DNA of 64,000 nt from Cyrtodaria siliqua (GCA_037043455.1 JAWPHD010000292.1:248001-312000), one strand, 5' to 3'; counted from the first letter of the stretch, positions 46,975 to 59,808 are shown. A program made the numbers and translations. The notes: generated by a model from the sequence alone, not told the origin.

Positions 46975-47440
46975 GTGTGCAAGTTAACACTTGCATGAGG
47001 CTACAAATCTTGAACAGTTATAGTGTGGGACAAGGTTGTTCATTATCAGGCCATGGTGACCTTGATCTTGACCTACTGACCTCAAAATATATAGGGGTTA
47101 TCCTCTTACCATGGAAATCTTCCTACCACTGAAATCTTCCAGTCAAAATTCAGGAGTGTGAATACAAGTCTTGAAGAGTTAGCACTTGCATGTGGCTACA
47201 CATCTTGCACAATTATAGAGTGGATAAAGGTTTTTCAATATCGCGTCATGGTGACCTTGATCTTTAACATACTGACCCAAAAATGTATACGGTCATCCTC
47301 TTAGCATGGAAGTTTTCCTGTTAAATTTCATGTGGCTACAATTTTTGAACAGTTATAAGAGTGGAAAAGGTTCTTAATTGTGAAGTCAGGTGACCTTGCA
47401 CCTATTGACCCTAGACTGTATAGCGGTCATGCTCTCAATC
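46975..47440. repeat. ~190-bp tandem repeat, 3 diverged copies
   Basis: Units share 'GAACAGTTATAGTGTGG', 'CATGGTGACCTTGATCTT' and 'GGTCATCCTCTTACCATGGA', at about 47010, 47200 and 47345. They are related to the 'gaccttga' repeats at 4060-5140. Confidence 0.65.
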
Positions 47441-47690
47441 CGGAACTGTTAAAGTGTATCTTAGAGCCTGTAAAATGGTTAAACAGGGCTTTCACTCGCT
47501 GTCTATGTGTATCTAGGAAACTATAAAATGACAGAGTTATCCAACCCTTTCAACGTATACCTAAGAGCTTGTACAATGTCAAACACTGGGACGGCATGTA
47601 TCAAAAAGGCAGGAGAATGGTAAGCAGTCTGTACTAGCCTAATAAAGTGTTATTAAGATCCTGGAAGATGAAAATACATAAATAACGTGT

Positions 47691-50600
47691 ATTTTAGAGC
47701 TAGTGGAATGGTGGGATAGTGATGCAAGGTCCTGTATAATGATCATAGAGCCAGTGGAATGGTGGAATAGTGATGCCAGGTCCTGTATAATGAGCATAGA
47801 GCCATAGGAATGGTGGGATACTGATGCCAGGTCCTGTATAATGATCATAGAGCCAGTGGAATGGTGGAATAGTGATGCCAGGTCCTGTATAATGATCATA
47901 GAGCCAGTGGAATGGTGGAATAGTGATGCCAGGTCCTGTATAATGATCACAGAGCCAGTGGAATGGTGAGATAGTGATACCAGGTCCTGTATAATGAGCA
48001 TAGAGCCAGTAGAATGGTAGGATAGTGATGCCAGGTCCTGTATAATGATCATAGAGCCAGTGGAATAGTGGGATAGGGATGTCAGGTCCTGTATAATGAT
48101 CAAAGAGCCAGTGGAATGGTGGGATAGTGATGCCAGGTCCTGTATAATGATCAAAGAGCCAGTGGAATGGTGAGATAGTGATACCAGGTCCTGTATAATG
48201 AGCATAGAGCCAGTGGAATAGTGGGATAGGGATGTCAGGTCCTGTATAATGATCATAGAGCCAGTGGAATGGTGGGATAGTGATGCCAGGTCCTGTATAA
48301 TGATCATAGAGCCAGTGGAATAGTGGGATAGGGATGTCAGGTCCTGTATAATGATCATAGAGCCAGTGGAATGGTGGGACAGTGATGCCAGGTCCTGTAT
48401 AATGATCATAGAGCCAGTAGAATGGTAGGATAGTGATGCCAGGTCCTGCATAATGATCATAGAGCCAGTGGAATGGTGGGATAGTGATGCCAGGTCCTGT
48501 ATAATGATCATAGAGCCAGTAGAATGGTAGGATAGTGATGCCAGGTCCTGCATAATGATCATAGAGCCAGTGGAATGGTGGGACAGTGATGCCAGGTCCT
48601 GTATAATGATCATAGAGCCAGTGGAATGGTGGGATAGTGATGCCAGGTCCTGTATAATGATCAAAGAGCCAGTGGAATGGTGGGATAGTGATGCCAGGTC
48701 CTGTATAATGATCAAAGAGCCAGTGGAATGGTGGGATAGTGATGCCAGGTCCTGTATAATGATCATAGAGCCAGTGGAATGGTGGGATAGTGATGCCAGG
48801 TCCTGTATAATGATCATAGAGCCAGTAGAATGGTAGGATAGTGATGCCAGGTCCTGTATTATGATCATAGAGCAAGTGGAATGGTGGGATAGTGATGCCA
48901 GGTCCTGTATAATGATCAAAGAGCCAGTGGAATGGTGGGATAGTGATGCCAGGTCCTGCATAATGATCAAAGAGCCAGTGGAATGGTGGGATAGTGATGC
49001 CAGGTCCTGTATAATGATCATAGAGCCAGTGGAATGGTGGGATAGTGATGCCAGGTCCTGTATAATGATCATAGAGCCAGTGGAATGGTGGGATAGTGAT
49101 GCCAGGTCCTGCATAATGATCAAAGAGCCAGTGGAATGGTAGGATAGTGATGCCAGGTCCTGTATAATGATCATAGAGCCAGTAGAATGGTGGGATAGTG
49201 ATGCCAGGTCCTGCATAATGATCAAAGAGCCAGTGGAATGGTGGGATAGTGATGCCAGGTCCTGTATAATGATCATAGAGCCAGTGGAATGGTGAGATAG
49301 TGATGCCAGGTCCTGCATAATGATCATAGAGCCAGTAGAATGGTAGGATAGTGATGCCACGTCCTGTATAATGATCATAGAGCCAGTGGAATGGTGGGAT
49401 AGTGATGCCAGGTCCTGCATAATGATCAAAGAGCCAGTGGAATGGTGGGATAGTGATGCCAGGTCCTGCATAAAGATCATAGAGCCAGTGGAATAGTGGG
49501 ATAGGGATGTCAGGTCCTGTATAATGATCATAGAGCCAGTGGAATGGTGAGATAGTGATGCCAGGTCCTGCATAATGATCATAGAGCCAGTGGAATGGTG
49601 GGATAGGGATGTCAGGTCCTGTATAATGATCATAGAGCCAGTGGAATGGTGAGATAGTGATACCAGGTCCTGCATAATGATCATAGAGCCAGTGGAATAG
49701 TGGGATAGGGATGTCAGGTCCTGTATAATGATCATAGAGCCAGTGGAATGGTGAGATAGTGATACCAGGTCCTGTATAATGATTATAGAGCCAGTGGAAT
49801 AGTGGGATAGGGATGTCAGGTCCTGCATAATGATCATAGAGCCAGTGGAATGGTGGGACAGTGATGTCAGGTCCTGTATAATGATCATAGAGCCAGTGGA
49901 ATGGTGGGATACTGATGCCAGGTCCTGTATAATGATCATAGAGCCAGTAGAATGGTAGGATAGTGATGCCAGGTCCTGCATAATGATCATAGAGCCAGTG
50001 TAATGGTGGGATAGTGATGCCAGGTCCTGTATAATGATCATAGCGCCAGTAGAATGGTAGGATAGTGATGCCAGGTCCTGTATAATGATCATAGAGCCAG
50101 TGGAATGGTGGGACAGTGATGCCAGGTCCTGTATAATGACCATAGAGCCAGTGGAATGGTGGGATAGTGATGCCAGGTCCTGTATAATGATCAAAGAGCC
50201 AGTGGAATGGTGGGATAGTGATGCCAGGTCCTGCATAATGATCAAAGAGCCAGTGGAATGGTGGGATAGTGATGCCAGGTCCTGCATGATGATCACAGAG
50301 CCAGTGGAATGGTGGGATAGTGATGCCAGGTCCTGCATAATGATCATAGAGCCAGTGGAATGGTGGGATAGTGATGCCATGTCCTGCATAATGATCACAG
50401 AGCCAGTGGAATGGTGGGATAGTGATGCCAGGTCCTGTATAATGATCAAAGAGCCAGTGGAATGGTGGGATAGTGATGCCAGGTCCTGCATAATGATCAA
50501 AGAGCCAGTGGAATGGTGGGATAGTGATGCCAGGTCCTGCATAATGATCACAGAGCCAGTGGAATGGTGGGATAGTGATGCCAGGTCCTGCATAATGATC

Positions 50601-52230
50601 ATAGAGCCAGTGGAATGGTGGGATAGTGATGCCAGGTCCTGCATAATGATCACAGAGCCAGTGGAATGGTGGGATAGTGATGCCAGGTCCAGTATAATGT
50701 TCATAGAGCCAGTGGAATGGTAGGATAGTGATGCCAGGTCCTGCATAATGATCATAGAGCCAGTGGAATGGTGGGATAGTGATGCCAGGTCCTGTATAAT
50801 GATCATAGAGCCAGTGGAATGGTGGGACAGTGATGCCAGGTCCTGTATAATGACCATAGAGCCAGTGGAATGGTGGGATAGTGATGCCAGGTCCTGTATA
50901 ATGATCATAGAGCCAGTGGAATGGTGGGATAGTGATGCCAGGTCCTGTATAATGATCATAGAGCCAGTAGAATGGTAGGATAGTGATGCCAGGTCCTGTA
51001 TAATGATCATAGAGCCAGTGGAATGGTGGGACTGATGCCAGGTCCTGTATAATGATCATAGAGCCAGTGGGATGGTGGGATAGTAATGCCAGGTCCTGTA
51101 TAATGATCAAAGAGCCAGTGGAATGGTGGGATAGTAATGCCAGGTCCTGCATAATGATCATAGAGCCAGTGGAATGGTGGAATAGTGATGCCAGGTCCTG
51201 CATAATGATCATAGAGCCAGTAGAATGGTGAGATAGTGATACAAGGTCCTGTATAATGATCGTTGAGCTAGTGGAATGGTGAGATAGTGATACAAGGTCC
51301 TGTATAATGATCATAGAGCCAGTAGAATGGTGAGATAGTGATACAAGGTCCTGTATAATGATCAAAGAGCCAGTGGAATGGTGGGATAGTAATGCCAGGT
51401 CCTGTATAATGATCAAAGAGCCAGTGGAATGGTGGGATAGTAATGCCAGGTCCTGCATAATGATCATAGAGCTAGTGGAATAGTGGGATAGGGATGTCAG
51501 GTCCTGCATAATGATCATAGAGCCAGTAGATTGGTGAGATAGTGATACAAGGTCCTGTATAATGATCATAGAGCCAGTAGAATGGTGAGATAGTGATGCC
51601 AGGTCCTGCATAATGATCATAGAGCCAGTAGAATGGTGAGATAGTGATACAAGGTCCTGTATAATGATCGTTGAGCTAGTGGAATGGTGAGATAGTGATA
51701 CAAGGTCCTGTATAATGATCATAGAGCCAGTAGAATGGTGAGATAGTGATACAAGGTCCTGTATAATGATCAAAGAGCCAGTGGAATGGTGGGATAGTAA
51801 TGCCAGGTCCTGCATAATGATCATAGAGCTAGTGGAATAGTGGGATAGGGATGTCAGGTCCTGCATAATGATCATAGAGCCAGTAGATTGGTGAGATAGT
51901 GATACAAGGTCCTGTATAATGATCATAGAGCCAGTAGAATGGTGAGATAGTGATGCCAGTCCTGTATAATGATCATAGAGCCAGTAGAATGGTGAGATAG
52001 TGATGCCAGGTCCTGCATAATGATCATAGAGCCAGTAGAATGGTGAGATAGTGATGCCAGTCCTGTATAATGATCATAGAGCCAGTGGAATGGTGGGATA
52101 CTGATGCCAGGTCCTGTATAATGATCATAGAGCCAGTGGAATGGTGGGATACTGATGCCAGGTCCTGTATAATGATCATAGAGCCAGTGGAATGGTGGGA
52201 TACTGATGCCAGGTCCTGCATAAAGATCAA
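47691..52230. repeat. 51-bp minisatellite array (about 89 copies)
   Basis: The unit is 'AGCCAGTGGAATGGTGGGAT' plus 'AGTGATGCCAGGTCC' plus 'TGTATAATGATCATAG', 51 bp = 17 codons. Point variants (GATAG or GACAG, TGTATAA or TGCATAA, GGGATGTCAGG) recur in shuffled order, and a 408-bp block of eight units is duplicated at about 51240 and 51650. Because the unit lacks stops in several frames, open frames of more than 1,100 and more than 1,400 codons run on the minus strand. Two different frames are open across the same DNA, so these are not evidence of a protein. Confidence 0.97.
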
Positions 52231-53300
52231 AGTTAACATAATGTAGAATGCTGGGACAGGGAAAGCACTCCATATTACCAGTATGTAGAATGCAGGGACA
52301 TGGCATACATTATGTTAGCAGCCTGTAGAATAGCGGGACAGGACAGGCACTCCATGTGAACATTCCATTGAAAAACTGAACAGGACAGGCACTCAATGTT
52401 AACAGCCTGTTGAATGGGAAAACAGGATGAGCACTCCACTTTTAGACCCAATAGAATGCTGGAACATGACAGGCACTCTATGTTAACAGCCTGTAGAATG
52501 GTGTAAGTGTGAGCACACTATGCTGACTGCCTGTAGAATGGTGGGACAGGACAGGCACTCCATGTTTACAGCCTATAGAATACTGGGACATGACATGCAC
52601 CCTATGTTAACAGACTGTAGAATAGTGGGACAGGACAGGCATTACATGTTAACAGTTTGTAGAAAGTTGGGACAGGGCATGCACTACATGTTGACAGAAT
52701 GTAGAGTGGTTGGACAGGACAGGCACTCCATGTGAACAGCCAGTAGTATGGTGCGACAGGGCAGGCACTCCATGTCAGTAGTATGTAGAAAGGTGGGACA
52801 GGGCATGTACTCCATGTTAACAACCTGAAAAACGGTGTGACAAGGCAGGCACTACATGTTAACAGAATGTAGAATGGTGGGACAGAGCAGGCACTCCATG
52901 TAAACAGCCTGTAAAATGGTGTGACAGGACAGACACTATACGTTAACAGCCTGTAGAATGGTGGGACATGGCAGGCACTCCATGTTAACAGTTTGTAGAA
53001 TGGTAGGATCAGGCACTCCATGTTAACTGTCTGTAGAATGGTATGACAGGGCTCGCACTCAATGCTAACACGAAGTAGAATGGTGGGACAGGGTTGGCAC
53101 TCCATGTTAACCGTCTGTAGAAAGGTATGACAAGGCAGACACTAATCTTAACAGTATGTAGAATGGTGGGACAGGGCTTGCACCCCATGTTAACCGTCTG
53201 TAGAATGGTATGACAGGGCAGACACTACATGTTAACAGTATGTAGAATGGTAGTATCAGGCACTCCATGTTACCATAGTAGAATGGTGGGACAGGGCAGG

Positions 53301-55305
53301 CACTTCATGTTAACACTTGTAGAATTGTAGGACAGGACAGGCATTGTTAACAGCCTGTAGAATGCTGTGACAGGATAGGCACTCCATGTTAACAGCCTGT
53401 AGAATGCTGTGACAGGATAGGCACTCCATGTTAACAGCCTGTAGAATGCTGTGACAGGATAGGCACTCCATGTTAACAGCCTGTAGAATGCTGTGACAGG
53501 ATAGGCACTCCATGTTAACAGCCTGTAGAATGCTGTGACATGATAGGCACTCCATGTTAACAGCCTGTAGAATGCTGTGACAGGATAGGCACTCCATGTA
53601 AACAGCCTGTAGAATGCTGTGACATGATAGGCACTCCATGTAAACAGCCTGTAGAATGCTGTGACAGGATAGGCACTCCATGTTAACAGCCTGTAGAATG
53701 CTGTGACAGGATAGGCACTCCATGTAAACAGCCTGTAGAATGCTGTGACAAGATAGGCACTCCATGTTAACAGCCTGTAGAATGCTGTGACAGGATAGGC
53801 ACTCAATGAAAACAGCCTTTAGCATGGTGGGACATAGCAGGGACTACATGTTAACAGCCTGTAGAATGCTGTGACATGATAGGCACTCCATGTAAACAGC
53901 CTGTAGAATGCTGTGACATGATAGGCACTCCATGTAAACAGCTTGTAGAATGCTGTGACAGGATAGGCACTCCATGTTAACAGCCTGTAGAATGCTGTGA
54001 CAGGATAGGCACTCCATGTAAACAGCCTGTAGAATGCTGTGACATGATAGGCACTCCATGTAAACAGCCTGTAGAATGCTGTGACATGATAGGCACTCCA
54101 TGTAAACAGCCTGTAGAATGCTGTGACAGGATAGGCACTCCATGTTAACAGCCTGTAGAATGCTGTGACAAGATAGGCACTCCATGTTAACAGCCTGTAG
54201 AATGCTGTGACAGGATAGGCACTCCATGTAAACAGCCTTTAGCATGGTGGGACATAGCAGGCACTTCATGTTAACACTTGTAGAATTGTAGGACAGGACA
54301 GGCATTGTTAACAGCCTGTAGAATGCTGTGACAGGATAGGCACTCCATGTTAACAGCCTGTAGAATGCTGTGACAGGATAGGCACTCCATGTTAACAGCC
54401 TGTAGAATGCTGTGACATGATAGGCACTCCATGTTAACAGCCTGTAGAATGCTGTGACAGGATAGGCACTCCATGTTAACAGCCTGTAGAATGCTGTGAC
54501 AGGATAGGCACTCCATGTTAACAGCCTGTAGAATGCTGTGACAGGATAGGCACTCCATGTTAACAGCCTGTAGAATGCTGTGACATGATAGGCACTCCAT
54601 GTTAACAGCCTGTAGAATGCTGTGACAGGATAGGCACTCCATGTAAACAGCCTGTAGAATGCTGTGACATGATAGGCACTCCATGTAAACAGCCTGTAGA
54701 ATGCTGTGACAGGATAGGCACTCCATGTTAACAGCCTGTAGAATGCTGTGACAGGATAGGCACTCCATGTAAACAGCCTGTAGAATGCTGTGACAAGATA
54801 GGCACTCCATGTTAACAGCCTGTAGAATGCTGTGACAGGATAGGCACTCAATGAAAACAGCCTTTAGCATGGTGGGACATAGCAGGGACTACATGTTAAC
54901 AGCCTGTAGAATGCTGTGACATGATAGGCACTCCATGTAAACAGCCTGTAGAATGCTGTGACATGATAGGCACTCCATGTAAACAGCTTGTAGAATGCTG
55001 TGACAGGATAGGCACTCCATGTTAACAGCCTGTAGAATGCTGTGACAGGATAGGCACTCCATGTAAACAGCCTGTAGAATGCTGTGACATGATAGGCACT
55101 CCATGTAAACAGCCTGTAGAATGCTGTGACATGATAGGCACTCCATGTAAACAGCCTGTAGAATGCTGTGACAGGATAGGCACTCCATGTTAACAGCCTG
55201 TAGAATGCTGTGACAAGATAGGCACTCCATGTTAACAGCCTGTAGAATGCTGTGACAGGATAGGCACTCCATGTAAACAGCCTTTAGCATGGTGGGACAT
55301 AGCAG
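53301..55305. repeat. higher-order duplication inside the 42-bp array
   Basis: The block 53301-54261 (961 bp) recurs at 54262-55305 (about 1,045 bp, two extra 42-bp units). Both begin 'CACTTCATGTTAACACTTGT' and end with the marker unit 'CCTTTAGCATGGTGGGACAT'. That marker appears at about 53816, 54236, 54861 and 55281, so a 420-bp (10-unit) sub-block is repeated too. Confidence 0.9.
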
Positions 55306-56229
55306 GGACTACATGTTAACAGCCTGTTGAAAGGTGAAAAAAGGCAGGTACTCCATGTTTAGAGCCTATCAAATGGTGGGACAGGGCAGGCACACTATGT
55401 TAACAACCTGTCAAATGGTGGGACAGGACAGGAACCTTATGTTAACAGCCTGTAGAAGGGTGAAACAATGCCGTGTACTCTGTGATTACAGCCTATAGAA
55501 TGCTTGGACATTACAGGCACTCCATGTTAACAGCCTGTAGAATGGTATAACAGTATGTGTAGGAACACCATATTAACAGTTTGTAGAAAGGTGGGACAGG
55601 GCAGGCACTACATGTTGATGGAATCTAGAATGGTGGGACAGGACAGGCACTCCATGTAAATATCCTGTAAAATGGTGGAAATGTGTAGGCACTTCATGTT
55701 AACAGCATGTTAATGATGGGACAGGGCAGGCATTCCATGTTAACAGTATGTAAAATGGTGGGACAGGACAGGCACTCCATGTAAATATCCTGTAAAATGG
55801 TGGAAATGTGTAGGCACTGCATGTTAACAGCATGTGAATGATGGGACAGGGCAGGCACTCCATGTAAATATCCTGTAAAATGGTGGAAATGTGTAGGCAC
55901 TGCATGTTAACAGTATGTAGAATGATGGGACAGGGCAGGCACTCCATGTAAATATCCTGTAAAATGGTGGAAATGTGTAGGCACTGCATGTTAACAGCAT
56001 GTGAATGATGGGACAGGGCAGGCACTCCATGTAAATATCCTGTAAAATGGTGGAAATGTGTAGGCACTGCATGTTAACAGTATGTAGAATGATGGGACAG
56101 GGCAGGCACTCCATGTAAATATCCTGTAAAATGGTGGAAATGTGTAGGCATTCCATGTTAACAGTATGTAGAATGATGAGTTAACAGCCTGTGAATGGTG
56201 GTACAGGGCCGACACTACAAGTCATGTGA

Positions 56230-56434
56230 GGCAAAAAAAAAAGGTTTGTTTCTGGTCTTCTGACCTACCCTATTTTTAAGGCCCTGACCCTAAACTTTTT
56301 AGGGCACATAGTTTTGATGCTTTTGATGTTCTTGATTTGAATGTAATATATTAAGGATTAATTCTAATAAAAAAGAAAAGATTTTCCTACCGACCTACCC
56401 TAATAGACCAGAAACAGACCTTTTTCTTTTGGCC
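56230..56434. mobile_element. MITE in the 42-bp array, 205 bp
   Basis: Inverted ends: left 'AAAAAGGTTTGTTTCTGGTC', right 'GACCAGAAACAGACCTTTTT', with further arm sequence 'GACCTACCCTA' on each side of a loop. Array units lie on both sides. The target duplication is unclear. Confidence 0.75.
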
Positions 56435-56774
56435 TTAACAGCCTGTGAATGGTGGGACAGGGCAGGCACTCCATGTTAACAATCTGTAGAATGGTGGGAC
56501 AGAGCAGGCACTCCATGTTAACAGCTTGTAGAATGGTGGAACAGGGCAGAGACTACATGTTAACAGCCTGTAGAATGTGAATGGTGGGACAGGGCAGACA
56601 ACCCATGTTAACAGCCTGTAGAATATTGGGGCAGGACAGGCACTCCATGTTAACAGCCTGTAGAAAAGTGGGACAGTGTTGACACTCCATGTTAACAGCT
56701 TGTAGAATGGTGGACAGGGCAGATGCTCTATTTTAACAGCTTGTAGAATGGTGGGACAAGGCAGACACTCTATG

Positions 56775-56777
56775 TAA
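56775..56777. other. TAA target-site duplication, left
   Basis: TAA directly precedes the left terminal repeat and is matched by TAA at 62821-62823. A TWA trinucleotide duplication is characteristic of PIF/Harbinger insertion. Removing the element and one TAA restores a 42-bp array unit. Confidence 0.9.
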
Positions 56778-56804
56778 TGGCCCAGTCACATAGCCCGGCC
56801 GATG
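56778..56804 (+). repeat. Harbinger left terminal inverted repeat
   Basis: 27 bp starting 'TGGCCCAGTCACATAGCC' and ending 'GGCCGATG', identical to the reverse complement of 62794-62820. The two ends diverge immediately after these 27 bases. Confidence 0.97.
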
Positions 56805-57215
56805 AGGTTCCGATGAGCCAGCAATGCGATTTTCACCGAACTCGGCCGAACACCGGCCGGACACCGGCCGGACATCCGTGGCGTTTGTTGCTTAAAACCG
56901 CATCGGTGGCAGCTCGGTGAAATTTTAACTTCGGAGCTAAATTTCACCGGGCTCTCACCGAGCTCCCTCATCGCAGCCCCATCGTAACCACATCGGAAAA
57001 CACGTCGGCCGGTGCACGGCCGAGTATCGGCCGGTGTCCCGTGCATCTGAGACAACCAGAGGACGAGGTTTTTTTAACGGACACCGGCCGAGCTCCGACC
57101 GAGCTCCGGCCGATGTGGGACAGAGCCTTGGAAAGTATAGTACCGGTGGCTGACCGATGTAAGGGACACCGGCCGATGCTCGGCCGGAACTCGGCCGTAA
57201 CCCGGCCGGATATCT
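56805..57215. promoter_or_regulatory. left subterminal motif cluster (CGGCCG-rich)
   Basis: About 410 bp dense in 'CACCGGCCG', 'GCTCGGCCG', 'CCGAGCTC' and 'CATCGG' motifs in both orientations, stopping just before the TATA box of the first gene. In characterised Harbinger elements the Myb-like protein binds subterminal motifs; here that role is inferred from the matching cluster at the right end. Confidence 0.65.
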
Positions 57216-57222
57216 CTGCTAG

Positions 57223-57230
57223 TATATATA
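57223..57230 (+). promoter_or_regulatory. TATA box of the Myb-like gene
   Basis: TATATATA within the palindrome AGTATATATACT, 78 bp before the chosen ATG. It supports the start at 57308 rather than the upstream in-frame ATG at 57041, which lies before the TATA box within the subterminal motif cluster. Confidence 0.6.
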
Positions 57231-57307
57231 CTGTTCGCTCCTGTCTGTGTACAGCATTCAGCAAGTTGTATCCACACGATTCACTCTTGACAGACTTTAT
57301 AAACAGG

Positions 57308-59808
57308 ATGCCAAAATTAGTCAAGGAAAGTGATGGAGATGAGAAGAATTGCGGCAAGAAGAGGCAGCAGCCAGCTAGCAGCAAGGGAAAGGGCCAGAAG
57401 AAGCAGAAGACGCTAGCAGTGAAGACCAGAAATTCTCCCCGAAAGAGGATACAAGAGGAAGAAGGCGGTGCCAGTGGTACGGAGGGGGAGCAATCAGAGA
57501 TATCCGATGCTGAGTCCATGGCGTCCCGGGCGTCCCAGGCGTCCCAGGCGTCAAAGTCGTCGCAGTCCAAGCCCACGTCGTCGTCCAAGTCCAAGTCCAA
57601 GTCCAAGTCCTCGTCGGCGTCTGCGTCGCGACGAGCCGTTGGTGTGCCGATAGAGGAGATCACCCAAGACCAGATGCAAAAGATAGCAGATTTCTACGAG
57701 GGACACCCTATGTACTACGATGTTGGGCATGAGAACTACAAAAACACGAAGTTGAAGGAATGGACTCTGGACAAGTTTAGCGAACAGATTGAGCTTTCTG
57801 GTGAGACCTTGTCAGCTTTTGAAATGTTTGAAATTATTTTTAAATTTGTCAAATTTTAATTTTACGATGTTTTACTTTAGAAAACATTGTATTAAATGTC
57901 TTAATGGATTTTGTCTGTGTGTTGCAGTCGAAGCCTTACAGAGGCATTTCACAAGTTGCCGTACCGAACACTTCAAGCTCAAGAACAGACCCAAAAGTAG
58001 CAAGAGTGGATCCGGGGCGGCCCCTCTTACGTCACTCCAGAAGTTCAAACTGAAGGCGTACGAGTTTCTGGACGCCCATCACGTATCACGGACGCTGAAA
58101 TCGACCTGTGGGAGGGTAAGCATCTGCAAGCAGATTTTCTAAGTTATCAAAGAATTGTCTTAATGTTTTTCTTTGCCAGTGAGTTGCTCACCCTTCTTTC
58201 TACTTGCCGCGATTTTACTATTGATGGTTTGAATGCTTCAGCTGGCTGGTGAGGACGAGGATTCGGCGTCGGAGTTGGAGTATGCTGCAGCGTCTGAGTC
58301 TGAGCCGGCCACGTCGCAGGGAGTAGGAGCTGCCAGCAAGAAGGACAAGGCTGCATCCGTCAGCGACATGTCCAGGACGCTGATCGCGTGTCTCAAGTCA
58401 AGTAGCAAGGCCACTCAGGACGCAGCGGAAAAGGTAAATACTCGACAAAATGCAAAATAAACCATTTTCTGCTACTTCCATCCTAATACAAAATGCAAGT
58501 TTTTGTGTATTGAAGTGTAAATGTGTGAGTTGGCGGTTCCTAAAACACCAGCGGTTTAAGCCACTGCCCGTACCAAGGAGGTCCCCTATTTTCATTCTTA
58601 TTTTCTTTGCAATGTACTGGTTAATTTTAAGTTTTACTTATGTGGGGTTAAGTTTCGACTGGGTTTTTAGTTTTCTGCGTATTTGTGGTTTCTGGGTACA
58701 TTCTTTAAAAGCTGTATTTACAATTGTTATGTTTACAGGTGCGTGTAGCCCAGACCGCAGCTGCAGATCCGTTCCAGGCCGAGCGTGACGCCTGGGCTGA
58801 GTGGATGACAAGCGCGAACAACCAGGTGCCAGCACCTCGGTACAGAGAGTTTCAGCAGGAGACTTTCACCACCTTCATGAAATACGTCCCGCTCATGCCG
58901 GGGACTCAGCAGCACCCCCAACAGCAGCCTCCAAAACCCCCATCGCAGTTCGTACAGCCACCCATCCCGATGGTAGATCCTTATCACCACCAGCCGATGT
59001 ATCTTCAGTCCGTATCCCAGAAACCACAGCAACAGTCGCAGCCGTTTATCCCCTTTGCTACGGCTCCAGTTCGGCAGCAGCAGCCGCCCGATCAGCAGTA
59101 TGAACAGTTCCAGGTATGTTTTTTTTTCATTGTGATATTAAACAGTACATATTATAATAAAATTAATTTCCAATATTCAGATTTAATGCATGTCATAACC
59201 TTAATTAAATTATGGTGATATGATCTCTTGGAAGCAAAACATGCAACAGAAGAGAGAAAATTGCAGTCTCGGTTTTATTGAGACTGTTCATTGACAGCAA
59301 TGAAATGTACTACACTGTCAACGCCCCCTAGCACCGGCTTAAGCGGTATTCAATCTTCAAATTCACCGAATTACATTTAATGATCCCGAAAGACCAGAAA
59401 CTATATACAGTATAACTGCACTGAGGACGAAGTACGAGCGACCTTTTACGACCCGCCATACAAACACTTAAGTTTTCTTGCAAAACAGTCAATTGTTATG
59501 CCTCTGCTATGTTTCAGTCTCCCAGGTCAGTCTCTGCACCACCTGTTACTTCTGCGACCTATGACCTCTCAGCCTTGCTGGCCTTGCAGTCTCCATTGAC
59601 AGCCAGCCAAGGATCCAACATCGATGAAGCTGCGTGGCAGCTTTCATCACCCGGCAACATCGGCCTCAACATGCAGTCACTTGCACAGACGCCAAAATAT
59701 AGCAGTCTTTCACAAGTGCTAGGTGCGACCAGCAGAGTGCTGGCTAGCACTGAACGTGATAACACAATCGGTGGTGACGACGACAACTCAGAACAGGAGC
59801 AGGAGTAG
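57308..59808 (+). CDS. Harbinger MADF/Myb-SANT-like DNA-binding protein, 512 aa
   Basis: Second protein of PIF/Harbinger transposons; in studied members it binds the element ends and helps carry the transposase into the nucleus. Five exons, 57308-57800, 57928-58115, 58242-58433, 58739-59113 and 59518-59808, join in frame with GT-AG introns (phases 1, 0, 0, 0) to 512 residues. Residues 1-60 are Lys/Arg-rich ('KKRQQ', 'SPRKRIQ'), plausible nuclear targeting. Residues 60-109 are Ser/Ala/Lys low complexity. Residues 121-212 form a MADF-like helical domain ('FYEGHPMYYD', 'KLKEWTLDKFSEQIELS', 'LQRHFTSCRTEHFKLK'), split by intron 1. Exon 3 is acidic, exon 4 is Pro/Gln-rich, and exon 5 ends in an acidic tail ('DDDNSEQEQE'). 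Met1 has A at -3 and follows a TATA box. An in-frame ATG at 57041 would add 89 residues read through terminal motifs and is unlikely. No defect was seen. The domain call is by motif, not by search. Confidence 0.88.

Larger units (their letters stand above)
52231..56774. repeat. 42-bp minisatellite array, left part
   Basis: The unit is 'AGCCTGTAGAATGGTGGGAC' plus 'AGGGCAGGCACTCCATGTTAAC', 42 bp = 14 codons, highly variable at the ends and very uniform in the middle (53.3-55.3 kb). The first ~20 bases resemble the core of the 51-bp unit next door. From about 55670 a paired variant with 'AAATATCCTGTAAAATGG' alternates with the standard unit. The array is interrupted by a MITE (56230) and by the Harbinger transposon (56778), and continues after it. 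Confidence 0.95.

Noticed and set aside
47639..51926. Minus-strand open frames of 1,123 and 1,408 codons
   Set aside because: The 51-bp unit is exactly 17 codons without stops, so frames stay open automatically. Two overlapping frames are open over the same DNA, one frame drifts into the other at an indel, and there is no codon-level conservation pattern.
52602..56215. Cys/Tyr-rich repeat proteins on the minus strand of the 42-bp array
   Set aside because: The same artefact: the 14-codon period holds several frames open at once, and the frames end where units gain indels.
57041..57307. Longer N-terminus of the Harbinger Myb-like protein starting at 57041
   Set aside because: The extra 89 codons read through CGGCCG motif repeats and the TATA box. 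The ATG at 57308 has a better context and lies downstream of the TATA box.
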